Shown: positions 47,142 through 55,755, counted from the stretch's first letter. The stretch is DNA of 64,000 bases from Saprospiraceae bacterium (GCA_020627825.1 JAHDGD010000001.1:1-64000); one strand, 5' to 3'. Numbers and translations are program-made. Notes: generated by a model not told the origin, from the letters alone.

Positions 47142-48169
47142 TATTTATTATTTTCAATTTGTACTTTCTCCATATATTCTGGAAGAACTTCTTTAAATTT
47201 ATTTATTACCATTGAAAGAGAGCCATATAGAGCGCCTCCTGCAGCATTTTTATGACCTCCACCCCTGAAATGATTTCTTGCAATTTCTTGAACCGATATA
47301 TCTCCTTTTGACCGTAAACTAATTTTCACGATTTGAGGTTGTTGTGTGATAAATGCTGCTAATTTGATATTTTTCATCATCAGCATATAATTTACAATGC
47401 CTTCCGTATCACCTCTTTGAATATCAAAATTAGCATAATCATATTTATTTAAAACAATAATTGCTGTCTCATATTCTTCAAGAATCTCCATTCGTTTAAA
47501 CAATGCATGTGCCAGTAATTTCATCTGTTTTACTTTCATGCTATTAAATATGGCATCTTGTATCTCTTTTACATCAATACCTCTTTCTTGCATTTTGGCT
47601 GCACAAATAAATGTTGCTGGTCTTGTATTGTATTTGAAAGAACCTGTATCAGTAATTAATCCTGTCATAATACAAGTAGCTATATCAGGCCCTATATATC
47701 GAGTATCTTCCAAGAATTGAATAAACTCAAAAACCAATTCTGCTGTAGAAGAAGCCGCTGTATCTGATAATCCATAATCATAAAAAGGCTCAGGATCAAG
47801 ATGATGATCGATCATAATGACTTTTGCTTTTGATCTATCCTTAACTTCTGAAATCTTTCCACCCAGTTTATCAATCCGATCAAGTCCATTAAAATCTAAT
47901 GCGAAAATAACATCACATGTTTCTAAAAATGGATCAACCATTTCGGAATGAACATCATAAATTTTAATATCTCTGACTTGAGGTAAATATTCAAATGTAT
48001 GTGGATATTCACTTGGTGTAACTACTTCTACCTTGTGACCTAGCTGTTGCAAATATAAACTCAACGCTAGTGAAGACCCTAGTGCATCACCATCAGGATT
48101 TCGATGGGATGATATCAGAATATTTCTTGGCCTGCTTAGTAACTCTTTTATTTCAGCTATATCTTCCAT
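47141..48169 (-). CDS. nrnA: DHH/DHHA1 phosphoesterase, NrnA-like (nanoRNase/pAp phosphatase)
   Basis: 342 residues. DHH motifs: ISSHRNPDGDALGSS, VIFALDFNG, MIDHHLDPEP and SDTAASSTAELV; DHHA1 with FRGGGHKNAAGG. NrnA degrades 2-5-nt RNA and dephosphorylates 3'-phosphoadenosine 5'-phosphate. Acidic and His residues for two Mn ions are intact. First gene of an nrnA-FKBP-prfB transcription unit; junctions overlap by one base. Confidence 0.92.
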   Translation of the reverse strand: MEDIAEIKELLSRPRNILISSHRNPDGDALGSSLALSLYLQQLGHKVEVVTPSEYPHTFEYLPQVRDIKIYDVHSEMVDPFLETCDVIFALDFNGLDRIDKLGGKISEVKDRSKAKVIMIDHHLDPEPFYDYGLSDTAASSTAELVFEFIQFLEDTRYIGPDIATCIMTGLITDTGSFKYNTRPATFICAAKMQERGIDVKEIQDAIFNSMKVKQMKLLAHALFKRMEILEEYETAIIVLNKYDYANFDIQRGDTEGIVNYMLMMKNIKLAAFITQQPQIVKISLRSKGDISVQEIARNHFRGGGHKNAAGGALYGSLSMVINKFKEVLPEYMEKVQIENNK

Positions 48170-48359
48170 AAATCAGCTGCAAAAGTGAGCATTTGTTTAG
48201 GATTTTTCTCTATTTATAAGCACTATATTCTTTTGTCGGCAGGAAACATATGAATATTACCTCTAAAACAAAAGGCTAAGAAGTATTATTTAGGAACCCA
48301 AGGCTCAGAAAAATGAATTGAAAAATTATAAAGACAGGTTTCAGATTTAAACAGAATAT
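48170..48359. other. gene-free gap upstream of nrnA
   Basis: 190 bp, AT-rich, presumably the promoter of the nrnA operon and the tail of the TonB-domain lipoprotein transcript. I see no strong hairpin and no exact TAnnTTTG box. Confidence 0.25.
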
Positions 48360-48821
48360 TTATTTTGCAACTAATTTAAAAGTAAACTTTCCACATTCCT
48401 GATCAGGAGCAGTTGGATTATGCGCAAATTTATAGTTAAAAGCTATCTTAAGGGCTTCTATCACAAGAGCTTTATCTTTTATTGTTGTTTCCTCATTGAT
48501 AACTTCGACATATGTTACATCTCCTCTTGGATTAATACAATGTTTAACTACTATTTGTCCATCTTGAAGTTGATTTTTCATTAAATTACTTAAATCAGGT
48601 ATTTTTATTATTTTTCTTTCTAGGACTACTTGATCACTTATTTTTATATTTTCATTTTTTAGTTGTCCAATTGACAATGTATCGTTTCGGTTATCTATTA
48701 TCTTTGTATCCAGTGAATCGGATTGACGACTATACGAATAAGCCCCATAGTTAAAAGTTTCGTAATTACATGATGTTAATGTAACAAAGACAATAAAAAA
48801 GAAATAATAGATATACTTCAT
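48360..48821 (-). CDS. lipoprotein with TonB-like C-terminal domain
   Basis: 153 residues. A lipoprotein signal (IYYFFFIVFVTLTSCNY, Cys18) replaces the membrane anchor of TonB. The last about 80 residues (IPDLSNLMKNQ; GQIVVKHCINPRGDVTYVEVI; KYIAFNYKFAH-like; CGKFTFKLV) match, position for position, the C-terminal domain of the TonB-like protein encoded immediately upstream. It is therefore a paralogous domain in a different topology. There is no Pro-rich or acidic linker. Function unknown; it could occupy TonB-box sites or serve as a periplasmic adaptor. A terminator separates it from the TonB-like gene. Confidence 0.75.
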   Translation of the reverse strand: MKYIYYFFFIVFVTLTSCNYETFNYGAYSYSRQSDSLDTKIIDNRNDTLSIGQLKNENIKISDQVVLERKIIKIPDLSNLMKNQLQDGQIVVKHCINPRGDVTYVEVINEETTIKDKALVIEALKIAFNYKFAHNPTAPDQECGKFTFKLVAK

Positions 48822-48841
48822 GATCTTAAAGATTACAAAAA

Positions 48842-48863
48842 AAGGCGCCTTTTAAAGCGCCTT
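48842..48863 (-). terminator. intrinsic terminator of the TonB-like gene
   Basis: Stem AAGGCGC (48842-48848) and GCGCCTT (48857-48863) with an 8-base loop. On the minus strand it is followed by a run of seven T. It separates the TonB-like gene from the downstream lipoprotein. Confidence 0.85.
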
Positions 48864-48868
48864 ATTTT

Positions 48869-49843
48869 CTATTTATTAATATCAAGTTTGAAAGTAAATT
48901 TACCACATTGTTCTCTAGGAGCATCAATGTCCTTTTCATACTTATAATTTTTTGCAACCTCTAGCGCTCTTTTCAATTTTGCTCTATTCGTAATTGACGT
49001 TTCTTTCCTTATTAACTCCGTGTGGATAACATCACCTCTTGGGTTGACGCACATTTTTACAACAATTTTTCCTGTAACGTCATTTTGCATTAACGATCCG
49101 AGATTAGGAATTTTTATGACTCTTCTACCGAATATTCCTTGCCCACTATCATCATATTCTCCTTTACCCAAGCCACCAGTTCCTATTCCGCTATTACCAT
49201 CATTACCTGAAGCATCTGAACCACTTCCAGAACCTGAATCAGTTTTACCTGTGCCACTTCCACTAGATGGTTTAGAGGTCGTATTATTAGACCCTGTCCC
49301 ACTTCCAGATGATGATGAAGGTTTACTTGTGGATGTTTTAGGTTTTGAAGCACCTGTACTTGGCTTAGGTACATCTTGTTTTTTAGGAATATCTACTTTT
49401 ACTGGTTCTTCAAAAGCAATTTCATCCTCTACAGCTGTTACAGGACTTTCCTCTTCAACTACTTCTGTAACTTCAGGTGTAATAATTTCAGTAACTTCTT
49501 GAACAGGTTCGTCTTCAAACTCTTCTTCCTCAACGATTTCTTCTACCTCTTCTACGACTTCCTCTACTTCTTCAGGTTGTTCTTCAACTTCTTCGGCTCT
49601 CTCTTCTTCCGCTGCTTGTTCCGGCATTTCACCTGCTGCCTCTTGACCACTTGTTGAATTGGAACTGCGATCCAATGTAAAATCGATGGCAACAGCATAT
49701 TGATCATCTATTGACTCTTCAGGATTATCAGCAAATCTCCCAAAAATAAAAAGCAATAGCAATATGATTACATGAATCGCGATCGAGTAATTACGCCCTT
49801 TACGCTGATTTTTTTGTTCTATAATTGTTAGTCTCTCTTTCAT
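48869..49843 (-). CDS. TonB-like energy transducer protein
   Basis: 324 residues from the preferred ATG at 49843 (the frame opens 28 codons earlier but that part is read through a palindrome). A short basic N-terminus (MKERLTIIEQKNQRKGRN) precedes one transmembrane segment (YSIAIHVIILLLLFIFG), then a strongly acidic Glu/Val-rich stretch, a Ser/Gly/Thr/Lys-rich linker and a TonB-like C-terminal domain (VIKIPNLGSLM; GKIVVKMCVNPRGDVIHTELI; CGKFTFKLDI). Such proteins reach across the periplasm to TonB-dependent receptors; ExbB/ExbD are not adjacent. Confidence 0.8.
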   Translation of the reverse strand: MKERLTIIEQKNQRKGRNYSIAIHVIILLLLFIFGRFADNPEESIDDQYAVAIDFTLDRSSNSTSGQEAAGEMPEQAAEEERAEEVEEQPEEVEEVVEEVEEIVEEEEFEDEPVQEVTEIITPEVTEVVEEESPVTAVEDEIAFEEPVKVDIPKKQDVPKPSTGASKPKTSTSKPSSSSGSGTGSNNTTSKPSSGSGTGKTDSGSGSGSDASGNDGNSGIGTGGLGKGEYDDSGQGIFGRRVIKIPNLGSLMQNDVTGKIVVKMCVNPRGDVIHTELIRKETSITNRAKLKRALEVAKNYKYEKDIDAPREQCGKFTFKLDINK

Positions 49844-49873
49844 ATCTAACCAATTTAATTTATCCGCAATTAT

Positions 49874-49897
49874 TTTTTTGGGCTCGAGCCCAAAAAA
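49874..49897. repeat. perfect 24-bp palindrome upstream of the TonB-like gene
   Basis: Arms TTTTTTGGGCTC and GAGCCCAAAAAA with no spacer, centred on CTCGAG. It lies 31 bp before the preferred start at 49843. Longest member of the family; a T/A flank polarity opposite to a terminator. Confidence 0.8.
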
Positions 49898-50001
49898 CAT
49901 ATTACTTGAATATAGTATATAATACAAATTTCAAGCCATTTATTTTATAGTATGACGGATAACATTCGAAAATTACACAAACGAATTGAATATATAATAC
50001 T

Positions 50002-50892
50002 TTAATTGTTGGAATTGGATTTTGGCTTAAACAAACCAGACTTTCCTTCTTTTAATTCTTCATCTGATTTAGGCAACTTTAATTCAGGTTCAAAGACCAT
50101 ATCTTTATATATCCAGTTACCATCTTTCAATGCATAGGAAGTATATGTTCCATCAGGTACAGCTGTATTGGCTTTATTTCCTGGAATTCTTGATTTCACT
50201 TCCATTAGATGATCAACAATAATTGCATCGAAATCTTTATCATACTGGATAACCATACTAACATCTGCAGAATAGGTATACACTCTTCTATTTTTGATAA
50301 TATCCCTTCCATTTTCTACAGGTTCAACAAATACTTCAGCACCGAATACAGGGTTCCCGTTTTCGAAAGAAAGCACCTCAATGACTTTCCTTTTATCAAA
50401 GGCTGTTGGTTGAGAAAATGAAAAGAGTAGATACATTTTTTTCTCCTCTTTTTCGAATGGAATGATGTGATAATATATGCCGCTTAACCAATCTTGCGGG
50501 CTGTATTGATTATATTCAAGATCATCAAGATAATTTGTGGATTCAAGTTCAAAAACACGATTATCCTTCATGTGAATAAATCCTGATTCCTGGGTAACAT
50601 TCTCTAAGTCAACAAGATGAAACGTGTAGATTTTAAAAAGGCTATCAGGTGAAACTACACTATGAATAAAAGGTATTGCTTCCAATTTTAAATTCCATGC
50701 ATTTTCATGTGTTAAGGCTTCTTTGAATAAAGTGGAAAATTTATCATGAGCGCGCAATCTGTTGGTATAACTTTCAGCGTTCACCATTGCATCACTATAA
50801 AAATTTAAGTCAGCAATGAGCTGATCCGAAGTAGACTGGGCTTGTGCCCAAAGAAAAGAAAAACTTAAAAAAAGAAGGATATGAACTTTCAT
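50002..50892 (-). CDS. exported protein of unknown function
   Basis: 296 residues with a clear signal peptide (MKVHILLFLSFSFLWAQAQS). No catalytic motif recognised. The beta-rich central part (YHIIPFEKEEKKMYLLFSFSQP) is followed by a Lys-rich, low-complexity tail (KEGKSGLFKPKSNSNN). The protein appears to belong to a Bacteroidota-specific family seen by its uniform composition. A GGGC-TTGT-GCCC palindrome is inside its signal-peptide coding region (50837-50850). Function not inferred. Confidence 0.75.
   Translation of the reverse strand: MKVHILLFLSFSFLWAQAQSTSDQLIADLNFYSDAMVNAESYTNRLRAHDKFSTLFKEALTHENAWNLKLEAIPFIHSVVSPDSLFKIYTFHLVDLENVTQESGFIHMKDNRVFELESTNYLDDLEYNQYSPQDWLSGIYYHIIPFEKEEKKMYLLFSFSQPTAFDKRKVIEVLSFENGNPVFGAEVFVEPVENGRDIIKNRRVYTYSADVSMVIQYDKDFDAIIVDHLMEVKSRIPGNKANTAVPDGTYTSYALKDGNWIYKDMVFEPELKLPKSDEELKEGKSGLFKPKSNSNN
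50837..50850. repeat. palindrome inside the signal-peptide coding region
   Basis: Arms TGGGC and GCCCA around TTGT, encoding the WAQAQ of the signal peptide on the minus strand. A perfect-arm member of the dispersed family, with a loop unlike the others. Confidence 0.4.
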
Positions 50893-50927
50893 ACCCCATA
50901 AACGATTTGATGTGCAAATAATTACAT

Positions 50928-51461
50928 CTATTTGCCGTTTTTTACAATTTTCATATAATCAGGATAGTCTCCTACACTATTGTAAATAAAATAGTTTATA
51001 ACTTTAGAATCCTTGATGAGAAAAACACCGGGCATTTGATGTGGGTCACCAATTACATTTGACCCTGCCCTATTTCCTTTTAAAGTGGCACGCCCCATAC
51101 CGAAGAAACTTTTGAAACCAAATAATTGCCTAAAGTCACCTTTCACTAATCCAAAGGCCTTGTAATGTTCTTTATTTACGTCGGAAATGTGCTGAATGTG
51201 AGAAAGGTTATACCCTTCAAATACTTCATCAGCGACTTGAGAGTCTGCCATGTGAACGAATACAACATCAGTACTCTGTTTATTTAAGTTAGCTTGGATT
51301 TTATGTATATCCTTTAATGCTTCTCTACAAAATATACATGCTAAATGTCGCAAAAATATCAGTAAAACTTTTCTATTCGTACTAATTTCTGCAACCGAAG
51401 AGCCACTATTCGTGGTCATCCTTTGAAAAACTGAATTATCTTCTAATACAAACAAATGCAA
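50928..51461 (-). CDS. peroxiredoxin-like (AhpC/TSA family) protein
   Basis: 177 residues with a thioredoxin-like fold: KVLLIFLRHLACIFCREALKDI carries a CxxC (CIFC) at the resolving/peroxidatic site, as in the peroxiredoxin-like 2 family, and FFGMGRATLKGNRAG and GVFLIKDSKVINYF are the later strands. It probably acts in thiol-dependent peroxide reduction, with unknown partner. No signal peptide. The start is TTG at 51461; an ATG at 51419 would shorten it by 14 residues, and homologues do not settle the choice by eye. Confidence 0.8.
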   Translation of the reverse strand: MHLFVLEDNSVFQRMTTNSGSSVAEISTNRKVLLIFLRHLACIFCREALKDIHKIQANLNKQSTDVVFVHMADSQVADEVFEGYNLSHIQHISDVNKEHYKAFGLVKGDFRQLFGFKSFFGMGRATLKGNRAGSNVIGDPHQMPGVFLIKDSKVINYFIYNSVGDYPDYMKIVKNGK

Positions 51462-51471
51462 CTATTTAAAA

Positions 51472-51496
51472 AGGGAGTGTATGAACTACACCCCCT
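51472..51496 (-). terminator. intrinsic terminator after mdh
   Basis: Near-perfect 10-bp stem (AGGGAGTGTA and TACACCCCCT, one mismatch) with a 5-base loop. On the minus strand TTTTT follows. Ends the mdh transcript before the peroxiredoxin-like gene. Confidence 0.8.
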
Positions 51497-51507
51497 ATGT
51501 TATTTTG

Positions 51508-52443
51508 TTAAGAAATACCCATCGTATTGAATAAGTCAACAACATCTTTAACATGATTAGCTGATGTATTCAAATCTGCCATTTCTTTTTCATTTAATTT
51601 CAATTCCATTACTTCTTTAATCCCTCCTTTACCAAGTTTTACTGGAACGCCCAAAAATATATCGTTTAATCCATATTCGCCATTCAATCTGGCACATACT
51701 GGAAAGATACGATCTTCGTCTCTTACAATTGCAGCAACCATTTGAGCCGCAGCAGCTCCAGGCGCGTACCAAGCACTTGTACCCATTAATTTCACCAATT
51801 CTCCTCCCCCCTTTTTCGTTCTTTCAACTATTTCATCTAAGCGAGATTCCGATATTAAATCAGTAACAGGTATTCCAGCAACATTCGTATATCTTGGTAG
51901 AGGAACCATAGTATCACCATGCCCTCCCATAAGTAAAGCTTGAATATCTTTTACAGAAACACCTAATTCCATACTAAGAAAAGCTCTATATCTAGCTGTG
52001 TCAAGAATTCCAGCCATTCCAAATACTTTCTTATCACTTAATCCAGATACTTTATGCGCTGCATAAGTCATCACATCAAGAGGATTTGAAACAATTATGA
52101 TGATAGGGTCTTCACTATGTTCTAGAATTGACTTCGTTACAGAACCAACAATTTTAGCATTCGTTGAAATCAAATCATCTCGACTCATGCCAGGTTTTCT
52201 TGGGATACCAGCAGTAATCACTACAATATCACTATTAGCAGTGTCTTTGTAATCATCAGTTCCTACTAATCTTGTGCTGTAGTAATCGATTGAAGCTTGT
52301 TGATATGAATCCAAGGCTTTGCCTTTCGCAAAATCTCCTTTGATATCTAACAATACTACTTCTCTTACAATGTCTTTATGCGCTAAAACATTCGCAACTG
52401 TAGCACCTACATTTCCTGCACCTACGACGGTAACTTTACTCAT
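51508..52443 (-). CDS. mdh: malate dehydrogenase
   Basis: 311 residues, NAD-dependent MDH of the LDH-like type found in Bacteroidota (malate to oxaloacetate in the TCA cycle). N-terminal VTVVGAGNVGATVAN binds NAD; ITAGIPRKPGMSRDDL contains the substrate-binding arginine loop; VSNPLDVMTY, catalytic GGHGDTMVP and SAWYAPGAA are all present. Preceded by a TATATTTG box at 52512-52519 and a leader hairpin, and closed by a terminator, so monocistronic. Confidence 0.97.
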   Translation of the reverse strand: MSKVTVVGAGNVGATVANVLAHKDIVREVVLLDIKGDFAKGKALDSYQQASIDYYSTRLVGTDDYKDTANSDIVVITAGIPRKPGMSRDDLISTNAKIVGSVTKSILEHSEDPIIIIVSNPLDVMTYAAHKVSGLSDKKVFGMAGILDTARYRAFLSMELGVSVKDIQALLMGGHGDTMVPLPRYTNVAGIPVTDLISESRLDEIVERTKKGGGELVKLMGTSAWYAPGAAAAQMVAAIVRDEDRIFPVCARLNGEYGLNDIFLGVPVKLGKGGIKEVMELKLNEKEMADLNTSANHVKDVVDLFNTMGIS

Positions 52444-52511
52444 TGTTTATTATTTATTCAAAAGGTGAACGCTGAAACACTTATGTTGTTCAGCAAAAAT
52501 TAAAGAAAAAG

Positions 52512-52519
52512 CAAATATA
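52512..52519 (-). promoter_or_regulatory. -7 promoter box of mdh
   Basis: TATATTTG on the minus strand fits TAnnTTTG, 68 bp before the mdh ATG. The -33 TTG is not clear. Confidence 0.4.
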
Positions 52520-52658
52520 TACATATTTGGAAATTACTAGAAAATTAAAATTTAGATCTAATTTACGTAATCACTTAATCTATATAAATTGTAACACATA
52601 ATGGCATTGAGTTTAATAATATGATGGCTAGATGACAACAGAGATATAAATTAATAAG

Positions 52659-52666
52659 TACATTTG
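52659..52666 (+). promoter_or_regulatory. -7 promoter box of the M43 protease gene
   Basis: TACATTTG fits TAnnTTTG, 80 bp before ATG 52746. No clear -33 element. Confidence 0.35.
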
Positions 52667-52745
52667 TTTTAATCTACAACTAAATATCATTCATAATAGG
52701 GGTTTTCCTTTTCTGAATCATTATAAAGCTATATAAATTACGAAC

Positions 52746-54239
52746 ATGAAATTTAAATTCTTTCTTGCACTACTTTTAGGAACAATTTTAACGTCTACTA
52801 ACGCTCAACATTGCGGAAACATAGCAGATGATCTAGATATAGAACGCTTATTGCAAAATAGGAAGTTAGTAGAAAAAGGTCTTTCTGTTAGATCTGGAGT
52901 ACCAGTTTATATTCCTGTAACTTTTCATATTGTACGTAATTCTGATGGTTCAGGTGGAATTGATGAAGATCTTATAGCGAATCAACTCTGTGCTTTAAAT
53001 GCTGATTATGCTCCTGTTGACATGGTGTTTTATATAAAGGATAAAACATTTAATTATGTTGATGATACGGGAATGTATACCAATCCTTCTTCAACAAGTA
53101 GTGGAGTAAAAATGGTTATTGAAAAAAATGGCCCTGGATCAAATAGTATAAATATATTCATTTGCCAAAATGCTCAATCTAACCCTGATGCCCTAGGCAC
53201 TACCTTAGGGTATTATGATCCAAATCTTGACTTAATAGTTATGAGATTAAATCAAGTAAATGATTTTTCAGGCACTCTTTCACATGAGCTAGGACATTTC
53301 TTTTCTTTATTACATGTTTTCAATGGCTGGGATCAAGTAGCATGGAGTGAAGAGGATCACGGAAATCCTGTAGATAGTCAATATAGCCCAGGAGGTGTTT
53401 TGAATGAATTAGCAGATGGAAGCAACTGTGCTAATTCAGGTGATTTCTTATGCGACACTCCTGCTGATTACAATTTAGGATTCACATGGAATGGGTGCAG
53501 CGAATATGGCGGAGGTTGCAAAGACTATAATGGAGAAGAATTGATGCCACAAGAAAATAATTTCATGAGTTATTTTATTGGCTGCTCTCAATACGAGTTT
53601 TCTCAACAGCAAATTGATATGATGATTGCTGATTATAATTCACCTGCAAGAAACTTCTTGAAGGTTGGATATACTCCAAATACAGGTGATATATCGCCTG
53701 CAGTATCTGTGTCTCCTGCTGATGGTGCCACAGTAGAAACGTATAATAATGTAAAACTAGAATGGGAAAACCAGCCTAATGCTGCTGGCTATTTGGTTAG
53801 TGTGAAATTTATACTTACAGAAAACAAATATTATGTAAATTCAAATTCTCTAACATTAACAGATTTAAGTCCTGGTAAAACTTATCAATGGAGAGTACTA
53901 CCAATAAGTGAAATAGGAGGATGTCAATCATTCAATGCACTTTCATCTTTTAGCACTGGAACAGTAGCCTCCAATGATCCAATTGAATTAAACGACATTA
54001 CTGTTGTAAATTCTTTAATCACAGACGGTTCAATTTATTTCTCTGCTTCCGAATCAAAACACATCAATGTTCAACTATTTACTACTTCGGGAATTATTGT
54101 AGATCAACAACAATTATTCTCTCAGCATGGAATTAATGAACTAAGCATTTCAACACAACTAACTTCAGGTATGTATTTTTTAAAAATGTCCGATGAAAAC
54201 AATCTTCAAAAGACATTTAAAGTAATTGTGAACAATTAA
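52746..54239 (+). CDS. secreted M43 (pappalysin-like) metalloprotease with T9SS type A signal
   Basis: 497 residues. Signal peptide FFLALLLGTILTSTNAQ; catalytic domain with VYIPVTFHIVRNSDGSGGI and a zinc motif SHELGHFFSLLHVF (HExxHxxxxxH), followed by CDTPADYN and NFMSY, the Met-turn region of M43. A fibronectin III-like domain (VSPADGATVETYNNVKLEW) and a C-terminal sorting domain (LTSGMYFLKMSDENNLQKTFKVIV) follow. The second-site Gly of HExxHxxG is Ser here, as in its neighbour. Extracellular protein degradation is likely. A close paralog follows 36 bp later on the same strand. Confidence 0.9.
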   Translation: MKFKFFLALLLGTILTSTNAQHCGNIADDLDIERLLQNRKLVEKGLSVRSGVPVYIPVTFHIVRNSDGSGGIDEDLIANQLCALNADYAPVDMVFYIKDKTFNYVDDTGMYTNPSSTSSGVKMVIEKNGPGSNSINIFICQNAQSNPDALGTTLGYYDPNLDLIVMRLNQVNDFSGTLSHELGHFFSLLHVFNGWDQVAWSEEDHGNPVDSQYSPGGVLNELADGSNCANSGDFLCDTPADYNLGFTWNGCSEYGGGCKDYNGEELMPQENNFMSYFIGCSQYEFSQQQIDMMIADYNSPARNFLKVGYTPNTGDISPAVSVSPADGATVETYNNVKLEWENQPNAAGYLVSVKFILTENKYYVNSNSLTLTDLSPGKTYQWRVLPISEIGGCQSFNALSSFSTGTVASNDPIELNDITVVNSLITDGSIYFSASESKHINVQLFTTSGIIVDQQQLFSQHGINELSISTQLTSGMYFLKMSDENNLQKTFKVIVNN

Positions 54240-54275
54240 GCAGTAAGTTAATTAAGCTTACAAACAAACATTAAT

Positions 54276-55715
54276 ATGAGAATTTCAATGTTAATCATTT
54301 GCATATTATCATGCAACTGGACTTTCGCGCAAATGCCTAATTTTTGTGGTTCGTCACACGATGCTGAATCAGAAAAATTCCTAGATGCATTTTTTGCTGG
54401 TGAATTCAGCACCAAAAACAATGACGATATATTATGGGTTCCAATGACTATTCACTTAGTATCCCCTACGAATGGATCTACAAGTTATAATGAAAAAGAT
54501 CTTGGAATTGCATTATGTCAATTAAACGAAGATTTTATTAATACAAATATTCAGTTTTATTTATCTTCCATACGTTACATCAATAACGATACGTATTTTG
54601 ATCATACTTTTCAACAAGGATTTCAAATGATGAATTCGAACAATGTCCCAGGTACAGCAAATTCATATTTGGTTTCTAGTCCAGCAGGAAATTGTGGATA
54701 TTTTTCTCCATCAGGAGGAGCTGTAGCTTTGGCTTACAATTGTACCGGTCAATTTTCGCATACCTGGGCACATGAAATGGGGCATTATTTTTCATTACCG
54801 CATACCTTTAGAGGTTGGGAAGGTGAAGATTATGAAGCGGGAGATATTGCGCCTAACTCTGTGAACGGTATTTTAGTAGAAAAATCTGAAGATAAAGATA
54901 ATTGTGATAATCAGGCCGACCGTTTTTGTGATACTCCAGTAGATTATTTGTCTTTTAGATGGAATTGCACTGGAGACCAGGAAAGTCCTGTAATACAGAC
55001 TGATCCTGATTCAATAGAATTCAGAAGTGATGGCACTTATTTTATGTCTTACAGTAATGACGCTTGTATGGATAAGTTCTCTTCACAGCAAATGGATGCA
55101 ATGTCTGCAAACTTAGAGAACACGAAACCACAACAAATTGATCATGAATATATTCCAGTTGAATTAGAACTTGATCAGATTTTTGGCACTTTTCCTATTA
55201 ACGATGAAGTAGTTACCGATGATGATGTATTGCTTGAGTGGGAAGCAGGTGACCAAAATGTTATTGGTTATTTTGTTGAGGTGAGCAAGTTTATTGGATT
55301 CCAATTTACAGATTATGAAGTATTTGTTACTGAGCCATCTTTTATGGCATATGATCTGCAAAACAATAAAACCTATTACTGGAGAATCACACCAGTGTCT
55401 CAACAGACATTTTGCAATAACACCTTCGAACCGTATACCTTTCAAACCAGTTTTGTAACTTCAAATGAAGAGATTTCAAAAGATCAAAATATCACCATAA
55501 GTCCCAATCCAAATCAAGGAAGATTTATCCTTACAAGTGAAGAACAAATCAATGGAAATATTCGCATTTTCAGTACTACTAATCAAATGGTTTACAATGG
55601 AAAAGCAAGTCATTTAAAATCCTTGGATATTAATCTTGATGTGCCTTCAGGTCTTTACATATTACAAATAGAACAAGAAGGAAAAAAAATCAACAAGAAA
55701 TTTATCGTTCATTAA
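54276..55715 (+). CDS. second secreted M43 metalloprotease with T9SS type A signal
   Basis: 479 residues, paralog of the upstream protease and sharing its layout: signal peptide IICILSCNWTFAQ, MTIHLVSPTNGSTSYNEKDL, zinc motif AHEMGHYFSLPHTF, CDTPVDYLSF and YFMSYSNDACMDKFSSQQMDAM, one FNIII-like domain and a sorting domain (SPNPNQGRFILTSEEQ; VPSGLYILQIEQEGKKINKKFIV). Overall identity looks modest, so it is an old tandem duplication. The stop codon lies inside the TAAGCAT/ATGCTTA hairpin at 55713-55730. Confidence 0.9.
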   Translation: MRISMLIICILSCNWTFAQMPNFCGSSHDAESEKFLDAFFAGEFSTKNNDDILWVPMTIHLVSPTNGSTSYNEKDLGIALCQLNEDFINTNIQFYLSSIRYINNDTYFDHTFQQGFQMMNSNNVPGTANSYLVSSPAGNCGYFSPSGGAVALAYNCTGQFSHTWAHEMGHYFSLPHTFRGWEGEDYEAGDIAPNSVNGILVEKSEDKDNCDNQADRFCDTPVDYLSFRWNCTGDQESPVIQTDPDSIEFRSDGTYFMSYSNDACMDKFSSQQMDAMSANLENTKPQQIDHEYIPVELELDQIFGTFPINDEVVTDDDVLLEWEAGDQNVIGYFVEVSKFIGFQFTDYEVFVTEPSFMAYDLQNNKTYYWRITPVSQQTFCNNTFEPYTFQTSFVTSNEEISKDQNITISPNPNQGRFILTSEEQINGNIRIFSTTNQMVYNGKASHLKSLDINLDVPSGLYILQIEQEGKKINKKFIVH

Positions 55716-55730
55716 GCATTTGTATGCTTA
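55713..55730 (+). terminator. hairpin at the M43 stop codon, overlapping the sucC promoter
   Basis: Perfect arms TAAGCAT and ATGCTTA with a 4-base loop. The first arm contains the stop codon and the second runs into TACTTTTG, so the same bases could end one transcript and start the next. The following CTTTTG is only a weak T run. Confidence 0.5.
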
Positions 55731-55736
55731 CTTTTG
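55729..55736 (+). promoter_or_regulatory. -7 promoter box of sucC
   Basis: TACTTTTG, an exact TAnnTTTG match, 19 bp before the sucC ATG at 55756. The TTG expected near -33 is not seen at usual spacing. Confidence 0.5.
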
Positions 55737-55755
55737 CGAAAAATCTATAGAATAA

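Larger units (their letters stand above)
52444..52745. promoter_or_regulatory. divergent promoter region of mdh and the first M43 gene
   Basis: 302 bp. Minus-strand -7 box TATATTTG at 52512-52519 serves mdh. A leader hairpin lies at 52471-52494 (GCTGA..ACA with TGTTCAGC, one bulged A). Plus-strand box TACATTTG at 52659-52666 lies 80 bp before the M43 start. No gene is visible in the interval. Confidence 0.45.

Noticed and set aside
49020-49502. 160-residue Pro/Ser-rich frame opposite the TonB-like gene
   Set aside because: Arises from the complement of the Glu/Ser/Gly repeats; the minus-strand gene has a membrane anchor and a matching domain.
49844-49927. Start of the TonB-like protein at 49927
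   Set aside because: That extension is read through the 24-bp palindrome (MFFGLEPKK) and precedes a normal N-terminus beginning MKERLTIIEQ just before the transmembrane helix.
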